NCBI RefSeq assembly: GCF_001858025.1
Contig: NZ_LZQD01000011.1
Span: 82,748-146,747, forward strand
Length of the DNA stretch: 64,000 nt
DNA from: Trichormus sp. NMC-1
GTDB taxonomy: Bacteria; Cyanobacteriota; Cyanobacteriia; Cyanobacteriales; Nostocaceae
Direction of reading: 5' to 3'
Shown here: positions 54,986-64,000 of the stretch, one piece after another
Layout: every line of letters starts with the position of its first letter
How positions within the stretch are numbered: position 1 is the first letter of the stretch
Program-made: the position numbers and the translations under genes
The notes under the pieces: generated by a model
The model's input: only the letters and a program-made list of their open reading frames with translations
The model's database searches: none
Told to the model about the DNA's origin: nothing

Positions 54986-55627
54986 TTTTGATTTTTGATT
55001 TAATTGATCTAGATAACGTTGTCGCTCGTCATTATTCACAACCCAAATCATACATCTGCCTTTCAATTGAGCTTTTTTGGCTCGACAAACACTCAGGTCA
55101 AAATCGTTCCATTTCATAATTTGACGAGCAAATTCTCCGTCTTTTGACTTAGCCCAATTCAAAGTTTCTTGTTCTTCTACAGTCAAGCGAACTGGTTCTG
55201 TTAACCCTCTACCTCTCCAAATAAAAAATATATTACCAGCCAGCACAACAACACCAAACACACCAGATAATACCAGGGCAGTGGCTATTAAAGGACTAAA
55301 GACGGGTCTAGATTTTTTTTGCTCAGTTTTACTCAACAAGGTTGATGCTGCTTTAGCGATAGCACTTTTTTGTTGAACAATGGCTACACTTGATGCTTTA
55401 TCAAGTTTGTCATCTATTTCTGTTGTCCAACCCTCGACTACAGTATTAAGTTTACCGGGAATGTCTTCCATTAAGACCTCAAATTTACCCAGGGAACTTA
55501 ATACCAAAAACAATGGGTCTTTAGGATTGATACCAGAACGTCTCACTACATCGAGAACTTTTTGTTTAAAATGATCTGATTGTCCTGCTAATGTTGTATC
55601 TAAAGAAGCTTCTACAGAGGTGTTCAT
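54974..55627 (-). CDS. Single-pass membrane protein of cyanobacterial plasmids
   Basis: The ATG at 55627 gives 217 residues; a TTG at 55678 would extend it. The N-terminal half is helical (SLDTTLAGQSDHFKQKVLDV, GINPKDPLFLVLSSLGKFEV). One clear transmembrane segment follows (LIATALVLSGVFGVVVLAG), then a basic C-terminal domain with two Cys (SVCRAKKAQLKGRCMIWVV). I recall similar proteins near plasmid ATPase genes but cannot name a function. Two ParA-like genes lie just upstream on the same strand. Confidence 0.6.
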   Translation of the reverse strand: MNTSVEASLDTTLAGQSDHFKQKVLDVVRRSGINPKDPLFLVLSSLGKFEVLMEDIPGKLNTVVEGWTTEIDDKLDKASSVAIVQQKSAIAKAASTLLSKTEQKKSRPVFSPLIATALVLSGVFGVVVLAGNIFFIWRGRGLTEPVRLTVEEQETLNWAKSKDGEFARQIMKWNDFDLSVCRAKKAQLKGRCMIWVVNNDERQRYLDQLNQKSKSSR

Positions 55628-55924
55628 AAGTTGATGTGCCTTTTTTATGTTTCTTGATAGAGATGATATAGTAATCAAACCTGATTCCTATATGTCAGTT
55701 TTTTATTGTGCTGAAATAGACAGGTCTATTACATATTGGTTATTTAGCAATTCTCTATCAGTCAAAAATTTTAGTCCAGATGTTTGTGTAATTAATTTTG
55801 TCCGATTACTTATATGCAGCTTCATATTAATTGGGTAGAAATCCTAAAATTGTTCTAAATTATAATTTTTATACGCATAATCTTATTCCCGGTTATTTCT
55901 GATTTTGAATATTTACAACAAAGC

Positions 55925-56731
55925 TTAAAAATCGCTATTTAATTGATTTTGTAAATCCACTGTTGATGTAATGTTTAATAAACCCAATAATTCCCCAATA
56001 TATTTATTATTCTTAATTTGCTCACTAAATTCTTCCATCCAATTAAAGACACGAGAACGGTTCATAGAATCTATTTCAGAGTTTTGGATACCATAGTTAT
56101 AAGGTGAATCCAGAGATTCTAATAATTCATAAGTATCTTTCCATAACTTGCCCAAATATAACTCATTGTTTCCACTTGCTTGGATACGCTGTTGGATATC
56201 AGAACCATTATAGTAAGGAAATTCATCACCAAAATACAGATTTTTGATAATGATGTAGTCTGCTTTATTTCCATAACAATTAAAAAGCTCTTGTAGATAA
56301 TCTGTACAATCTCTCCGATAAGAAATTGGATGCACAAAGGTGATACGATAACCTAATTGTGCAATTGCATCCCACAGCATTACTTCTTGTGCAAATTGTC
56401 GGAATTCTTCAAAACTTTGTCCGGGTAAATCACTCAAAGCTACTGGCACATCAGAAAAACTCTCTAAATCAATTAATAATTGGTCTGCACCACCTTGGGT
56501 TAAGGGCAATTGAGCAATAGGTAATAATAGCTGATAAGCATATAACTTATTGCGATTACCACTGTAATAAACTCTGAGATTTAGTTGTGATTCTAGATAA
56601 ATCTCTATCAACAAACGTGCTGTTGTTGACTTACCTACTCTAGCATCACCAACTGTCATTACTAGTCGTTTAGGATTGGGGATAATTCCTGGATTATTTT
56701 GGCTATGCGGCTTGATCTGTGATGACTGCAT
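55925..56731 (-). CDS. ParA-like P-loop ATPase, second of a tandem pair
   Basis: The 268-residue protein has a P-loop in VGDARVGKSTTARLL. It also has PVALSDLPGQSFEE at the Walker B place and further similarity to the adjacent upstream gene (YYSGNRNKLYAYQLL, TQGGADQLLIDLE). The usual GGVGKS sequence is changed to ARVGKS, which may affect dimerisation. It overlaps the previous gene by 29 bases. The pair probably arose by duplication. A role in partition or in positioning a DNA-transfer machine is possible. Confidence 0.7.
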   Translation of the reverse strand: MQSSQIKPHSQNNPGIIPNPKRLVMTVGDARVGKSTTARLLIEIYLESQLNLRVYYSGNRNKLYAYQLLLPIAQLPLTQGGADQLLIDLESFSDVPVALSDLPGQSFEEFRQFAQEVMLWDAIAQLGYRITFVHPISYRRDCTDYLQELFNCYGNKADYIIIKNLYFGDEFPYYNGSDIQQRIQASGNNELYLGKLWKDTYELLESLDSPYNYGIQNSEIDSMNRSRVFNWMEEFSEQIKNNKYIGELLGLLNITSTVDLQNQLNSDF

Positions 56732-57542
56732 TTTCTTTTATCCCCAATAATTCATTAGCATTCAATACGCTTTGCTCAAATTCTTTCAACCAAGCTGAAA
56801 CACGAGATTTGATGACAATGTTGGCTTGTTTATCTTCTAAAACTTGACTAAAAGTTAAGTTCTTTTCATCAATATAGTCATAGGGTTTGAAAAATAAATC
56901 TGGCATTTTAATTTCTACCGCACCATCTGCCAAAAGTGTGGTGCGAGTATCGGAATTGTCATAGCGTTCAAACTTATCAGCTTCACCGTGGAACAGATTT
57001 TTTACAACTACATAATCAACGCGATCTCCACAGTATTTGTGAAGAATTCGTAATATATTCACTGAGTCTTTTACCCTAGATAGTACACTCACCATTGTGA
57101 CTCTGTATCCTAAGCCTTTGACAGCATCAAATACACCCAAGTCTTTCTCAAAATTCTCAAAAAATAGACCTGACTGGGCTGGTAAATCTACTAATACCAG
57201 TGGGGGAAGTTCTTTTTCTAAGTCTATTAGTAAGTCATCTGCACCACCTCTTGTGAAAATATCAAGTAGCTTGACTCCAGGTTGTGCTGAGTCGTAGTGT
57301 CTATACAATTGGGCATTGCGATGATCTGAGTCATAAGCTAAATACTTTAACTGTTTGTTGATATATAAATGTAGCAATCCCCTTGCAAATGTAGATTTAC
57401 CTACACCTCCTTTATCCCCTGTGATAATTACTATTCTTCCTGTTTGTTCAGTTGTTTCTAACTGTTGATTTTGTGTAGTTTCTTCACTTGCTGGTATCTG
57501 TTCATTTTCATTCACGGTGGGGTTCTTCCTTTTTCTAGTCAT
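56703..57542 (-). CDS. ParA-like P-loop ATPase, first of a tandem pair
   Basis: The 279-residue protein carries the deviant Walker A GDKGGVGKSTFARGLL, then YLAYDSDHRNAQLYRHYDS, and PLVLVDLPAQSGLFFENFE at the Walker B position. The C-terminus contains VDYVVVKNLFHGEADKFERY. It belongs to the ParA/MinD superfamily but lacks a ParB-like partner in the window, and the paralogue follows with a 29-base overlap. A membrane protein gene lies downstream, hinting at a membrane-linked function. Confidence 0.75.
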   Translation of the reverse strand: MTRKRKNPTVNENEQIPASEETTQNQQLETTEQTGRIVIITGDKGGVGKSTFARGLLHLYINKQLKYLAYDSDHRNAQLYRHYDSAQPGVKLLDIFTRGGADDLLIDLEKELPPLVLVDLPAQSGLFFENFEKDLGVFDAVKGLGYRVTMVSVLSRVKDSVNILRILHKYCGDRVDYVVVKNLFHGEADKFERYDNSDTRTTLLADGAVEIKMPDLFFKPYDYIDEKNLTFSQVLEDKQANIVIKSRVSAWLKEFEQSVLNANELLGIKENAVITDQAA

Positions 57543-58288
57543 AAATTAAGCAATGATATGCTTCAATATTGAAGATATTCTGGTAATGAAAGAGATAAAC
57601 TAGTTTTTATTTAAGTTACAGCAGTTTTCGATAGCGAAGCGCTCCGTAGGAATCAAACTCACCACAAAAATAAATCGCATAACGAAGTCTAGCACTGGGT
57701 TTAATTCTTTCTACCTGTGGCACGTTTGATGACAATTGGCTGTAAGTTACGATCAACTCCAGTTAATTTTCAAGTTTATGAAAGCGTCAGTTGTATTTTT
57801 ACAGTTTATTTACTCATTGATAAACCATCATTTGATGTAAAATAGTAGGCTTTTTGATGTATTCTATTACGGTTGATTATTCCTAAATTCAATTTCCACT
57901 CCAATCAGCGATTAAGTGGAATGTGGGGATAAACTGGTTGAGTAGATGGGAGGCAATACTGTTCGCTTAACGAAATTTTCCATCTGAAACCCCCTTGTAT
58001 AAAACCAATACCCCTTGAAAATGTTGTATTTGTGAAGGATATAGAGAACCTGTTAGCCTAGTTCGAGCGATAGCGTACTCTACGGGATCTTGCTACGCGG
58101 TAGCGTCTCGTATCCCTTACGGGACCGATAGCTTGCGTGGCGACGCAGGAGCCATAGGAATAGAGATAGTGCGACCTAGTAATCGCAGTTTCCGATGTTC
58201 ATATTTTGTGCCAAAATATGTTTTAGTATTTAAATCTTGAATGTGTGATATAAATAACTAGTAGGTCATAAAATATTATTTGAATTAT
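57543..58288. repeat. Intergenic region with dispersed GC-rich repeats
   Basis: The 746 bp contain no convincing gene. Near 57625-57650 (GCGAAGCGCTCCGTAGG) and 58065-58150 (GAGCGATAGCGTACTC, GCTACGCGGTAGCG, CTTACGGGACCGATAGC) are GC-rich inverted-repeat words of the type scattered through Nostoc genomes. They separate the plasmid genes from the DISARM operon and may include its terminator. Confidence 0.55.
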
Positions 58289-59089
58289 TCAAATTCCAGG
58301 AATTTGGCATAGGATATTTCTTGTAACCAAGCTTTCAAATTGCATTTGTAAAGCTTGAGCAGTTACTGGATCATTTAGTAGTACACCAGCTTCAATATTC
58401 CGTTCATGAGCCGCTTCCGTAAAATTAGCAGAAGTTACAAGTAGCCGCTCTTGATCCACTACAATACATTTTGCGTGTAAACAAGCTTTTGCATCCATGC
58501 CCACTATTAGCGATCGCGGATCGTGGAATACTTCAGGTAGTCTTTTTCCTGGCCAAATATCTTGGCGAAAAGTATTGGCAAACTCCCGCAACAAAGTAGA
58601 TGTTGGAGTTTCACTGTTGTGTGGTCGGTTGACGTTGAGAAACATACGTACACTTAGTTCTGGATTAGTATCCATTGCCTGCGATAGAATCCTAAATAAC
58701 TCTCGTCCTTTGTGTCCCTTATCAATAGCAAAGCTGGAAATCAAAACACTTGTTTTGGCAGTGCTAAACAACTCACGCACAACAACACTAGTATCGCGGC
58801 TTTGAGAACCAGAAATTTCTGGGCCAGTCCAAACCAAGTCAATGCGATCGCTCAGAGCTTGAGATGCAGTTCGTTCCTCTGCTAATAGTCGCAGTGTATA
58901 AGCGATATGCTCAGAATGTACACCTATGACATTGAGATGGTTGAGTTCATCAACAATGTCTCGATTTAAAGCCGCTGGGATGTAGTTAGCGACATTGGAT
59001 ATAGAAAAAGGCGGAGAAAGTCTGCCAGTTTCTAAAGCCGTTGCTAAATTAACAAGGGCTGGACGACTGAGGTTAAGAAAACTCTTCAT
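58289..59089 (-). CDS. drmC: DISARM protein DrmC (phospholipase D-like)
   Basis: The 266-residue protein has one PLD/HKD motif (H205, K207, D212 in LHAKCIVVDQE, then TSANFTEAAHER). It sits at the end of an operon with drmB and drmA and overlaps drmB by four bases (ATGA). In DISARM, DrmC is a PLD-family protein; in studied systems it is often dispensable. A single HKD motif suggests action as a dimer, probably a nuclease. Confidence 0.88.
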   Translation of the reverse strand: MKSFLNLSRPALVNLATALETGRLSPPFSISNVANYIPAALNRDIVDELNHLNVIGVHSEHIAYTLRLLAEERTASQALSDRIDLVWTGPEISGSQSRDTSVVVRELFSTAKTSVLISSFAIDKGHKGRELFRILSQAMDTNPELSVRMFLNVNRPHNSETPTSTLLREFANTFRQDIWPGKRLPEVFHDPRSLIVGMDAKACLHAKCIVVDQERLLVTSANFTEAAHERNIEAGVLLNDPVTAQALQMQFESLVTRNILCQIPGI

Positions 59090-60960
59090 CCTCCTTTGTC
59101 CTCAAAGAATTCTGCCCCTGTTCCTTCAACAGTGGCAACTACCAATGCTCTGTCAAGAAATTCATTACGCCGTTCGCAAGATGTTTCCGCAATCAGTAAA
59201 CACCCATGACAAGCAGCACCATGTAAAAATCTATCTTCTTGTTCGGCATCTGGTTGATGTTGGGCGCAGACTGGATCGTTAGAACAAAGCCTCCCCATCT
59301 CCAGAGCAACTTCCAAATGGTATTCAATTCGGTTTCCTACTTCTACCAATCCCCCTAAAGTACCTTCAGAACCGGGAGAACCAGTATATAAAAGAATGCC
59401 ATAACCTGAGTCGCCAGCATAAATACGCTCACGAATTGAACTAGCAGCATAACCACACTCCAAAGACACAGCAGCAATTAACAGGTGTGACAGAGAGTGC
59501 AACATAATGTAAGGCAATCCAGGAAACTTGGCTTTTTCTTGAGCAATACCTTTTTGTTGTCGCCAAATTTCAAAGCCCTTATTTAATTTCCGTCCCCGTT
59601 GTTTTACCGCATCTCGTTTGAGCCAATCTTCAATAGCTTCCTTGCGGAAAGCGATAAACACGCCTTCACCTTTGTTCTCAATTGCTGGCATCCAACTAGG
59701 CTCAATATCCAGAGCAGCCCGTCGGACTTGAATATCTAAATCGCCATCAATATCAGGCATAATTGCCTCAAAGCGAGTAAAGCCAATTTGGGCAATTACT
59801 TCTCGAAGTCGGTGTACTAAAATAATTCGCTCTATTCGAGATAACAATTCTGGTTTTAAGGTATCTAACTGCCGCGCCCGAGCATAAAAGTCACTATCAG
59901 GTATATCTTCCCCTACTTCAAAGGGACTAGATAGCAAAGTCTCGATTTCTACTTGCTTAATGCTCTTGTATTCCTTGCCTTCTCCACTCTGTCGGCGCTG
60001 GATTTCTGCCCATACAGCCTCATCACTAAATCCTGCCAAGGCAACAGCTACTTTTTGCTTTCTGCGTTCCTTTTTGACTTCATCACTACTTTCCGTATAC
60101 TGAAGAAAATCTTCATAAACTGAATTAACGGCATTTTGTAAAGCTGCATTTGCGTCGGGTAAAGAAATAACGCTGAGAACCTGGGAAAAGTAAGCATTAC
60201 TGGCAGAGCGAACCAACAGCCGATTATATTCTGGTTTTCCTGTAGCCTGAGAAAAGCAGAGTTCTTGGGCTTTGGGTCCAAGCCAAGGGCGATTTCCTTC
60301 ACACTTGCCTAAGACCTTGCCATTGGGTACTGTGGCATCTGATAATTGACGACGAGCTTTGCAAGCTTCGCAGCGCACAAAGATATCAGCAAAATCATTA
60401 CCTGAACCGCCCTCATCAAACCACAGTAGACCTCGGCATTTAGGTTGAGACTCTTCATGGACAAAACGATACCAATTTATATCGCTAATATGCCCATTCA
60501 GGCAAGCTTGCACAAAACGCATGGGTACAACTGGTACTTTCTTTTTGTCAGCATTAAGATATTTGCCACTTACCAAACTACCCCAAGGCAGTAAAGGGCG
60601 TGTCCGGTAAACTTTGCTATTGGGTGCTGCTTCATTTGATTTAGGCCAAGTTTCTTCGACTTGAGCAACAAACCAACTGGGGAAAGCGAAGGCTGTAATT
60701 CCAGTGCGAGACGCTTTGGGATCTTTCTCATCTACAGGTGGGGCATATAAGGCAATATCGTTAACCCCTAAAATTTCAGCAACTCGTTCCTCTAATCGTT
60801 CTTCATAAATGCGTTTTTTGTCGCCATGCCAGTGATTGAGTCCGCCGATTAGTATGGAATAATCGGGTAAATCTACCATTGCCCCTGGTCCAAAGGTAGA
60901 TAATATTTGACTTTGGCGAATTTCTCCAGACGGAGGCCGCTTTTTGTTTGATTTACTCAT
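59086..60960 (-). CDS. drmB: DISARM protein DrmB (DUF1998)
   Basis: The 624-residue protein ends in a DUF1998 domain (YIMLHSLSHLLIAAVSLE, AASSIRERIYAGDSG, GCLLIAETSCERRN). Its N-terminal part begins GEIRQSQILSTFGPGAMVDL, the typical DrmB start. Cys clusters (VRCEACKARR, CEGNRPWLG, CSNDPVCAQH) suggest zinc binding. It overlaps drmC by four and drmA by four bases, so the three are translated as one coupled unit. DrmB forms a complex with the helicase DrmA that recognises foreign DNA. Confidence 0.92.
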   Translation of the reverse strand: MSKSNKKRPPSGEIRQSQILSTFGPGAMVDLPDYSILIGGLNHWHGDKKRIYEERLEERVAEILGVNDIALYAPPVDEKDPKASRTGITAFAFPSWFVAQVEETWPKSNEAAPNSKVYRTRPLLPWGSLVSGKYLNADKKKVPVVPMRFVQACLNGHISDINWYRFVHEESQPKCRGLLWFDEGGSGNDFADIFVRCEACKARRQLSDATVPNGKVLGKCEGNRPWLGPKAQELCFSQATGKPEYNRLLVRSASNAYFSQVLSVISLPDANAALQNAVNSVYEDFLQYTESSDEVKKERRKQKVAVALAGFSDEAVWAEIQRRQSGEGKEYKSIKQVEIETLLSSPFEVGEDIPDSDFYARARQLDTLKPELLSRIERIILVHRLREVIAQIGFTRFEAIMPDIDGDLDIQVRRAALDIEPSWMPAIENKGEGVFIAFRKEAIEDWLKRDAVKQRGRKLNKGFEIWRQQKGIAQEKAKFPGLPYIMLHSLSHLLIAAVSLECGYAASSIRERIYAGDSGYGILLYTGSPGSEGTLGGLVEVGNRIEYHLEVALEMGRLCSNDPVCAQHQPDAEQEDRFLHGAACHGCLLIAETSCERRNEFLDRALVVATVEGTGAEFFEDKGG

Positions 60961-63900
60961 TTTTCTTCCTCCTCTACCTCAAATCCATCAGGATTACGAA
61001 CCCACAAATTAACTGTTGGCTCAACATCACGTAAACTGCGTTGAGCTTTAAATTTTCGCTCTTCTAGTGGTTTTTTTGCTAATTCCGGGTCAAGTGGGTC
61101 AAATAATAGGGGCGGTGCTTCCCCAACTTCACGCTGGTACTGGAGGCTCATTTTTTGACCAGCAATATGTTCCCAGGTATCTAGTAAATCTTGGACTCGT
61201 TTTCTGACTTTTTGACGTAGTTCCTCAAGTTCAGTATTGCTTTTATCTTTGTCGTGCATTTCTGCTCGTTTTGAGATTGTATCAACAACAAAATCCAAAG
61301 CTTGGCGGTGTTGAATAATATCACTGGCTCGGAGTGGTGCTGTCATCCCAAAATGTCCTAAACGGGCTAAAGCAACAGTAATGGCAGCAATACCTCGGTC
61401 AATGGCACGAGGAGAAAAGGGTGTAACGCTGGTTGCTTCTACTGCTCGGTAAAAAGTAGCGTGCCAAGCAAAGAAACGTTCATAATGTGAGCGATCGCGT
61501 GGTCTATGAACATTAAGTAATGTTACTACTAGCCCCGGTCTTTCTTCATCTCGTCCCACACGACTGGTAGCTTGAATGTATTCTGCCGCTGTTTTAGGTT
61601 GACCGAGAACTACCATTAAACCTAAGCGAGTGATATCCAGACCGACGGAAATCATATTGGTAGCTAACACCACGTCCACACGTTCTTTTTTGTCAAACGT
61701 GGCTTCTAAACGGCTTTTGGTATCTGCAACTTTGTTGGTGCTGACACGAGAGGTCAATTCTTCCGGTTCATCGTCAATTTTACGGTTAGCAAACAAACCC
61801 GAACTTTTACCAACTCGTTTACGTTGGCTGTAGCGAATCAGCCGAGAGTTGACTTCATCTTCGACAATGCGCCGACTACCACCCAGTTCGCGTAACGAAT
61901 TAAAATATCCGAGCAATGTCATATAAGGGTCGGCTGGATTCTTGGGGTTTTTATCTCCACCTGCTGCTAACCATTCCTTCTGTGCTGCTCCCATCAATGC
62001 TAAATAAGTACGTAACAATACTACCTTGAGACTCCGCCCTTGGGCAGCAATTCCTACATAAGTACGAGCATTTTTCTCTTGGGCAGGAACTGTTTTCGCA
62101 AAAAATGAATCACGGCGGTCGGGTCCAGGTGGGGGAAAGACATCAACTTCATTTCGCCCAAATAATGCTTGAATTTGCTTGGTTGCCCGGCGCACTGTCG
62201 CAGTGGAAGCTACAATCTTGGGACGGACTTTGTGACCATTTATTTCTTGACTGCACAGGGCATCAATTGCAGTTTCGTAAAGCCCTACCATTGTTCCTAA
62301 TGGACCAGAAATCAAATGCAGTTCATCTTGAATAATTAAATCTGGTGGTGGCAGATAACCCTCAATTGCTTTACCTCTACCCGGATGAACTGGACTGTAA
62401 AAGCCATCTTTGTCATGACGTTCTACCCGCCCAAATAAAGCCCCAGTTTCTCCTACCCAAGGGAGACTGGCGAATTTGTCTACTGTGGCAATAATAAAAC
62501 ATGGCAGTCGGCGATAAATCGGTTCATCTACTGCTAATACTGGTAAAGGGCGATCGCCTTTAAAATGACAACGACGATTGGCACAATTTATACGTAAGTC
62601 TATAGGTTGGTCAGTATTAGGCAGTAGCTGAAATGAATAGTGGCTGAATTTAGTTCCGCACCAAGGACAATCTTCTAAAGGAATGGGTGAAGGTTTACGA
62701 TTGTTATTTAAGAAGGCAATGGTACGGGAACGGGCGCTGTTTTCATCATTGTCTCCTTTCTTACCCATTCGGTTAGGAGTTGCCGCTTGTCCTACCCACA
62801 ATCCAATCTCAAATGGCCATGTTCCTAATTTCTCTATATTCTGTTCCCGTTCTAATTCTAGGGCGCAAATCATTGTCGCCGCCCGTCCCAGTTGGTCAAG
62901 GGTCAGCAGCCGCAATGTATAACGCATCAACACACTGAGTCCAGCCGATTTAATACCCGGATAACGCAGCCGTCGTAATACAAGTGTGAAAGCTGCCAGT
63001 CCTAAATAGGCTTCAGTTTTACCACCACCTGTAGGGAAAAACAGTAAATCTACCAGTTCCCGGTCTGAATGTTCGGGGTTAGCGATACCCACTAAGTTCA
63101 TCAGCAAGAAAGCAAGCTGAAAGGGTCGCCAAGTAGGTGGCGTTACAGATTCGGAAGTAATGTTTTTCTTATGAGTCGCACGCTGGCGCATTGATAAGGC
63201 GATCGCTCGATTAGCAATGCGAAAAGCATCTAATACTTGTGGGTCATCCAATGCCTTTAAGCCGGCCGCAATCCGGTCTTTTGCAATTCCGGCTCGATCT
63301 AATAGCTCTTTAGCTACATCTAACCGATTTTGCCCAGTTGGACATTTGACTCGTTGCTCATCTATCCATTGGGTATAAGCACTAACCATCGGACTGAGTA
63401 AATTTTGCAAGGCTGCTGCTGTTGGTGCGGCGGCTAAGGCTTCCATACCGACTTCTACGTTTGCAACTTTGGCTGCAATTACCTTTTCGACATCAGCCGT
63501 CGGTATCCAAGCGGTTCTTACTTCCTGACAGCCACCATGAGAATTGGCAATGGCGATCGCAGAAACGTTATGACCAACAGCATATTCATAATCATCTCGG
63601 TATTGTAAATCAGCAACTTTTTCATCCCAGTCTTCTCCATTGCGTCCACGTAAATTGGGGCGGGGGACAAAGGAATCTTCAGTCTGAATGATTAAATTTG
63701 TTTGAAAAGCATAAGCAGTATCCCGCTTTTCGTCAGAACTAGGGTGGCGATGATTAACTAAGAATATGGACACTGAGCGCGTTCCTGCTGGTACTAATTC
63801 TTCAGAGGGTACGGAACGGATTGAAACAACCAGTTGTAACCCATTGCTGTTAGGAACGTCAAAATATAAGGGAGAACTGCTACCACTCAGGGGAATTTCC

Positions 63901-64000
63901 AGTTGTTTAATTGTATTGCCTATATTTAAACCCAGGTCTAATTGAGTGGGTGTACTGCTTGTACGGAGAGGGATGGTAAGTTCAGCTTGTTTGGGAATTC
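60957..64000 (-). CDS. drmA: DISARM helicase DrmA (partial, 5' end outside window)
   Basis: The frame contains a GTG at 63773, but it remains open on the minus strand all the way to 64000 with coding-like text (LQLVVSIRSVPSEELVPAG). The true start therefore lies beyond the window. Motifs are Walker A FPTGGGKTEAY, DEAH-box-like IIQDELHLISGPLG, and motifs V/VI in LATNMISVGLDITRLG and IQATSRVGRDEERPG. A zinc ribbon (CPWCGTKF, CANRRC) is inserted between them. This is the SF2 helicase of DISARM, which together with DrmB engages incoming DNA. The drmD, drmE or methylase genes that define the class are expected upstream, outside the window. Confidence 0.93.
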   Translation of the reverse strand, partial: IPKQAELTIPLRTSSTPTQLDLGLNIGNTIKQLEIPLSGSSSPLYFDVPNSNGLQLVVSIRSVPSEELVPAGTRSVSIFLVNHRHPSSDEKRDTAYAFQTNLIIQTEDSFVPRPNLRGRNGEDWDEKVADLQYRDDYEYAVGHNVSAIAIANSHGGCQEVRTAWIPTADVEKVIAAKVANVEVGMEALAAAPTAAALQNLLSPMVSAYTQWIDEQRVKCPTGQNRLDVAKELLDRAGIAKDRIAAGLKALDDPQVLDAFRIANRAIALSMRQRATHKKNITSESVTPPTWRPFQLAFLLMNLVGIANPEHSDRELVDLLFFPTGGGKTEAYLGLAAFTLVLRRLRYPGIKSAGLSVLMRYTLRLLTLDQLGRAATMICALELEREQNIEKLGTWPFEIGLWVGQAATPNRMGKKGDNDENSARSRTIAFLNNNRKPSPIPLEDCPWCGTKFSHYSFQLLPNTDQPIDLRINCANRRCHFKGDRPLPVLAVDEPIYRRLPCFIIATVDKFASLPWVGETGALFGRVERHDKDGFYSPVHPGRGKAIEGYLPPPDLIIQDELHLISGPLGTMVGLYETAIDALCSQEINGHKVRPKIVASTATVRRATKQIQALFGRNEVDVFPPPGPDRRDSFFAKTVPAQEKNARTYVGIAAQGRSLKVVLLRTYLALMGAAQKEWLAAGGDKNPKNPADPYMTLLGYFNSLRELGGSRRIVEDEVNSRLIRYSQRKRVGKSSGLFANRKIDDEPEELTSRVSTNKVADTKSRLEATFDKKERVDVVLATNMISVGLDITRLGLMVVLGQPKTAAEYIQATSRVGRDEERPGLVVTLLNVHRPRDRSHYERFFAWHATFYRAVEATSVTPFSPRAIDRGIAAITVALARLGHFGMTAPLRASDIIQHRQALDFVVDTISKRAEMHDKDKSNTELEELRQKVRKRVQDLLDTWEHIAGQKMSLQYQREVGEAPPLLFDPLDPELAKKPLEERKFKAQRSLRDVEPTVNLWVRNPDGFEVEEEEK

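Noticed and set aside
63771-63773. GTG as the start codon of drmA
   Set aside because: The frame continues upstream without a stop to the window edge and the text is coding-like, so the GTG is an internal Val.

Overview
The window is almost certainly part of a large plasmid from a filamentous, Nostoc/Anabaena-like cyanobacterium. The HIP1 octamer GCGATCGC recurs throughout and the base composition is AT-rich. The gene content is typical of such plasmids: WD40-STAND proteins, Ycf35/Ycf46-type genes, a CyRepA1-like replication protein, a MobC/relaxase pair and several partition ATPases. No rRNA, tRNA, ribosomal protein or core metabolic gene was seen.

Layout. 1-3.05 kb (-): a WD40-STAND NTPase running off the left edge, preceded by a small protein carrying the same short amyloid-like motif. 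3.2-9.5 kb (+): a replication and partition block with clamp-loader delta-like and delta-prime-like proteins, an acidic SAP-like protein, SSB, a possible SSB-like paralogue, ParA and ParB. 9.7-11.1 kb (-): a membrane WD40 protein. 11.5-16.0 kb (+): a cassette ending in DUF1257 (Ycf35-like), DUF2997 and a Ycf46-like AAA ATPase. 16.0-22.7 kb: decayed sequence (WGR-like and vapB fossils), a NarL-type regulator, an HTH-STAND-TPR regulator and small secreted or membrane proteins. 22.8-27.7 kb: a ParM-like actin operon, a hairpin-rich region, and mobC plus relaxase. 28.5-34.8 kb: a 1807-residue protein with a DFDGD motif in an RNA-polymerase-like context, and a companion gene. 34.9-39.2 kb (-): a Cap4-nuclease-like STAND protein resembling Avs. 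39.4-43.6 kb (-): the presumed replication protein, followed by an iteron-like origin candidate (43.74-44.15 kb). 44.35-49.2 kb: a defence and addiction island with a Panacea TA pair, a complete retron (ncRNA, RT, HEPN-like protein), a PD-(D/E)XK-like protein and vapBC. 49.3-57.5 kb: plasmid genes of mostly unknown role, a second NarL-type regulator and tandem ParA-like ATPases. 58.3-64.0 kb (-): drmC, drmB and drmA of a DISARM system, with drmA running off the right edge.

How it fits together. The plasmid appears to carry its own initiator, helicase and clamp-loader-like parts, two or three partition systems, a mobilisation module and at least four candidate anti-phage or abortive-infection systems. 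The most unusual items are the predicted single-chain two-barrel RNA polymerase beside the relaxase, the matched amyloid-motif pair at the left end, and the retron with all its parts visible. Two sequence fossils, at 18 kb and 48 kb, show that an HTH-STAND gene and vapBC were once adjacent and have since decayed in complementary ways.
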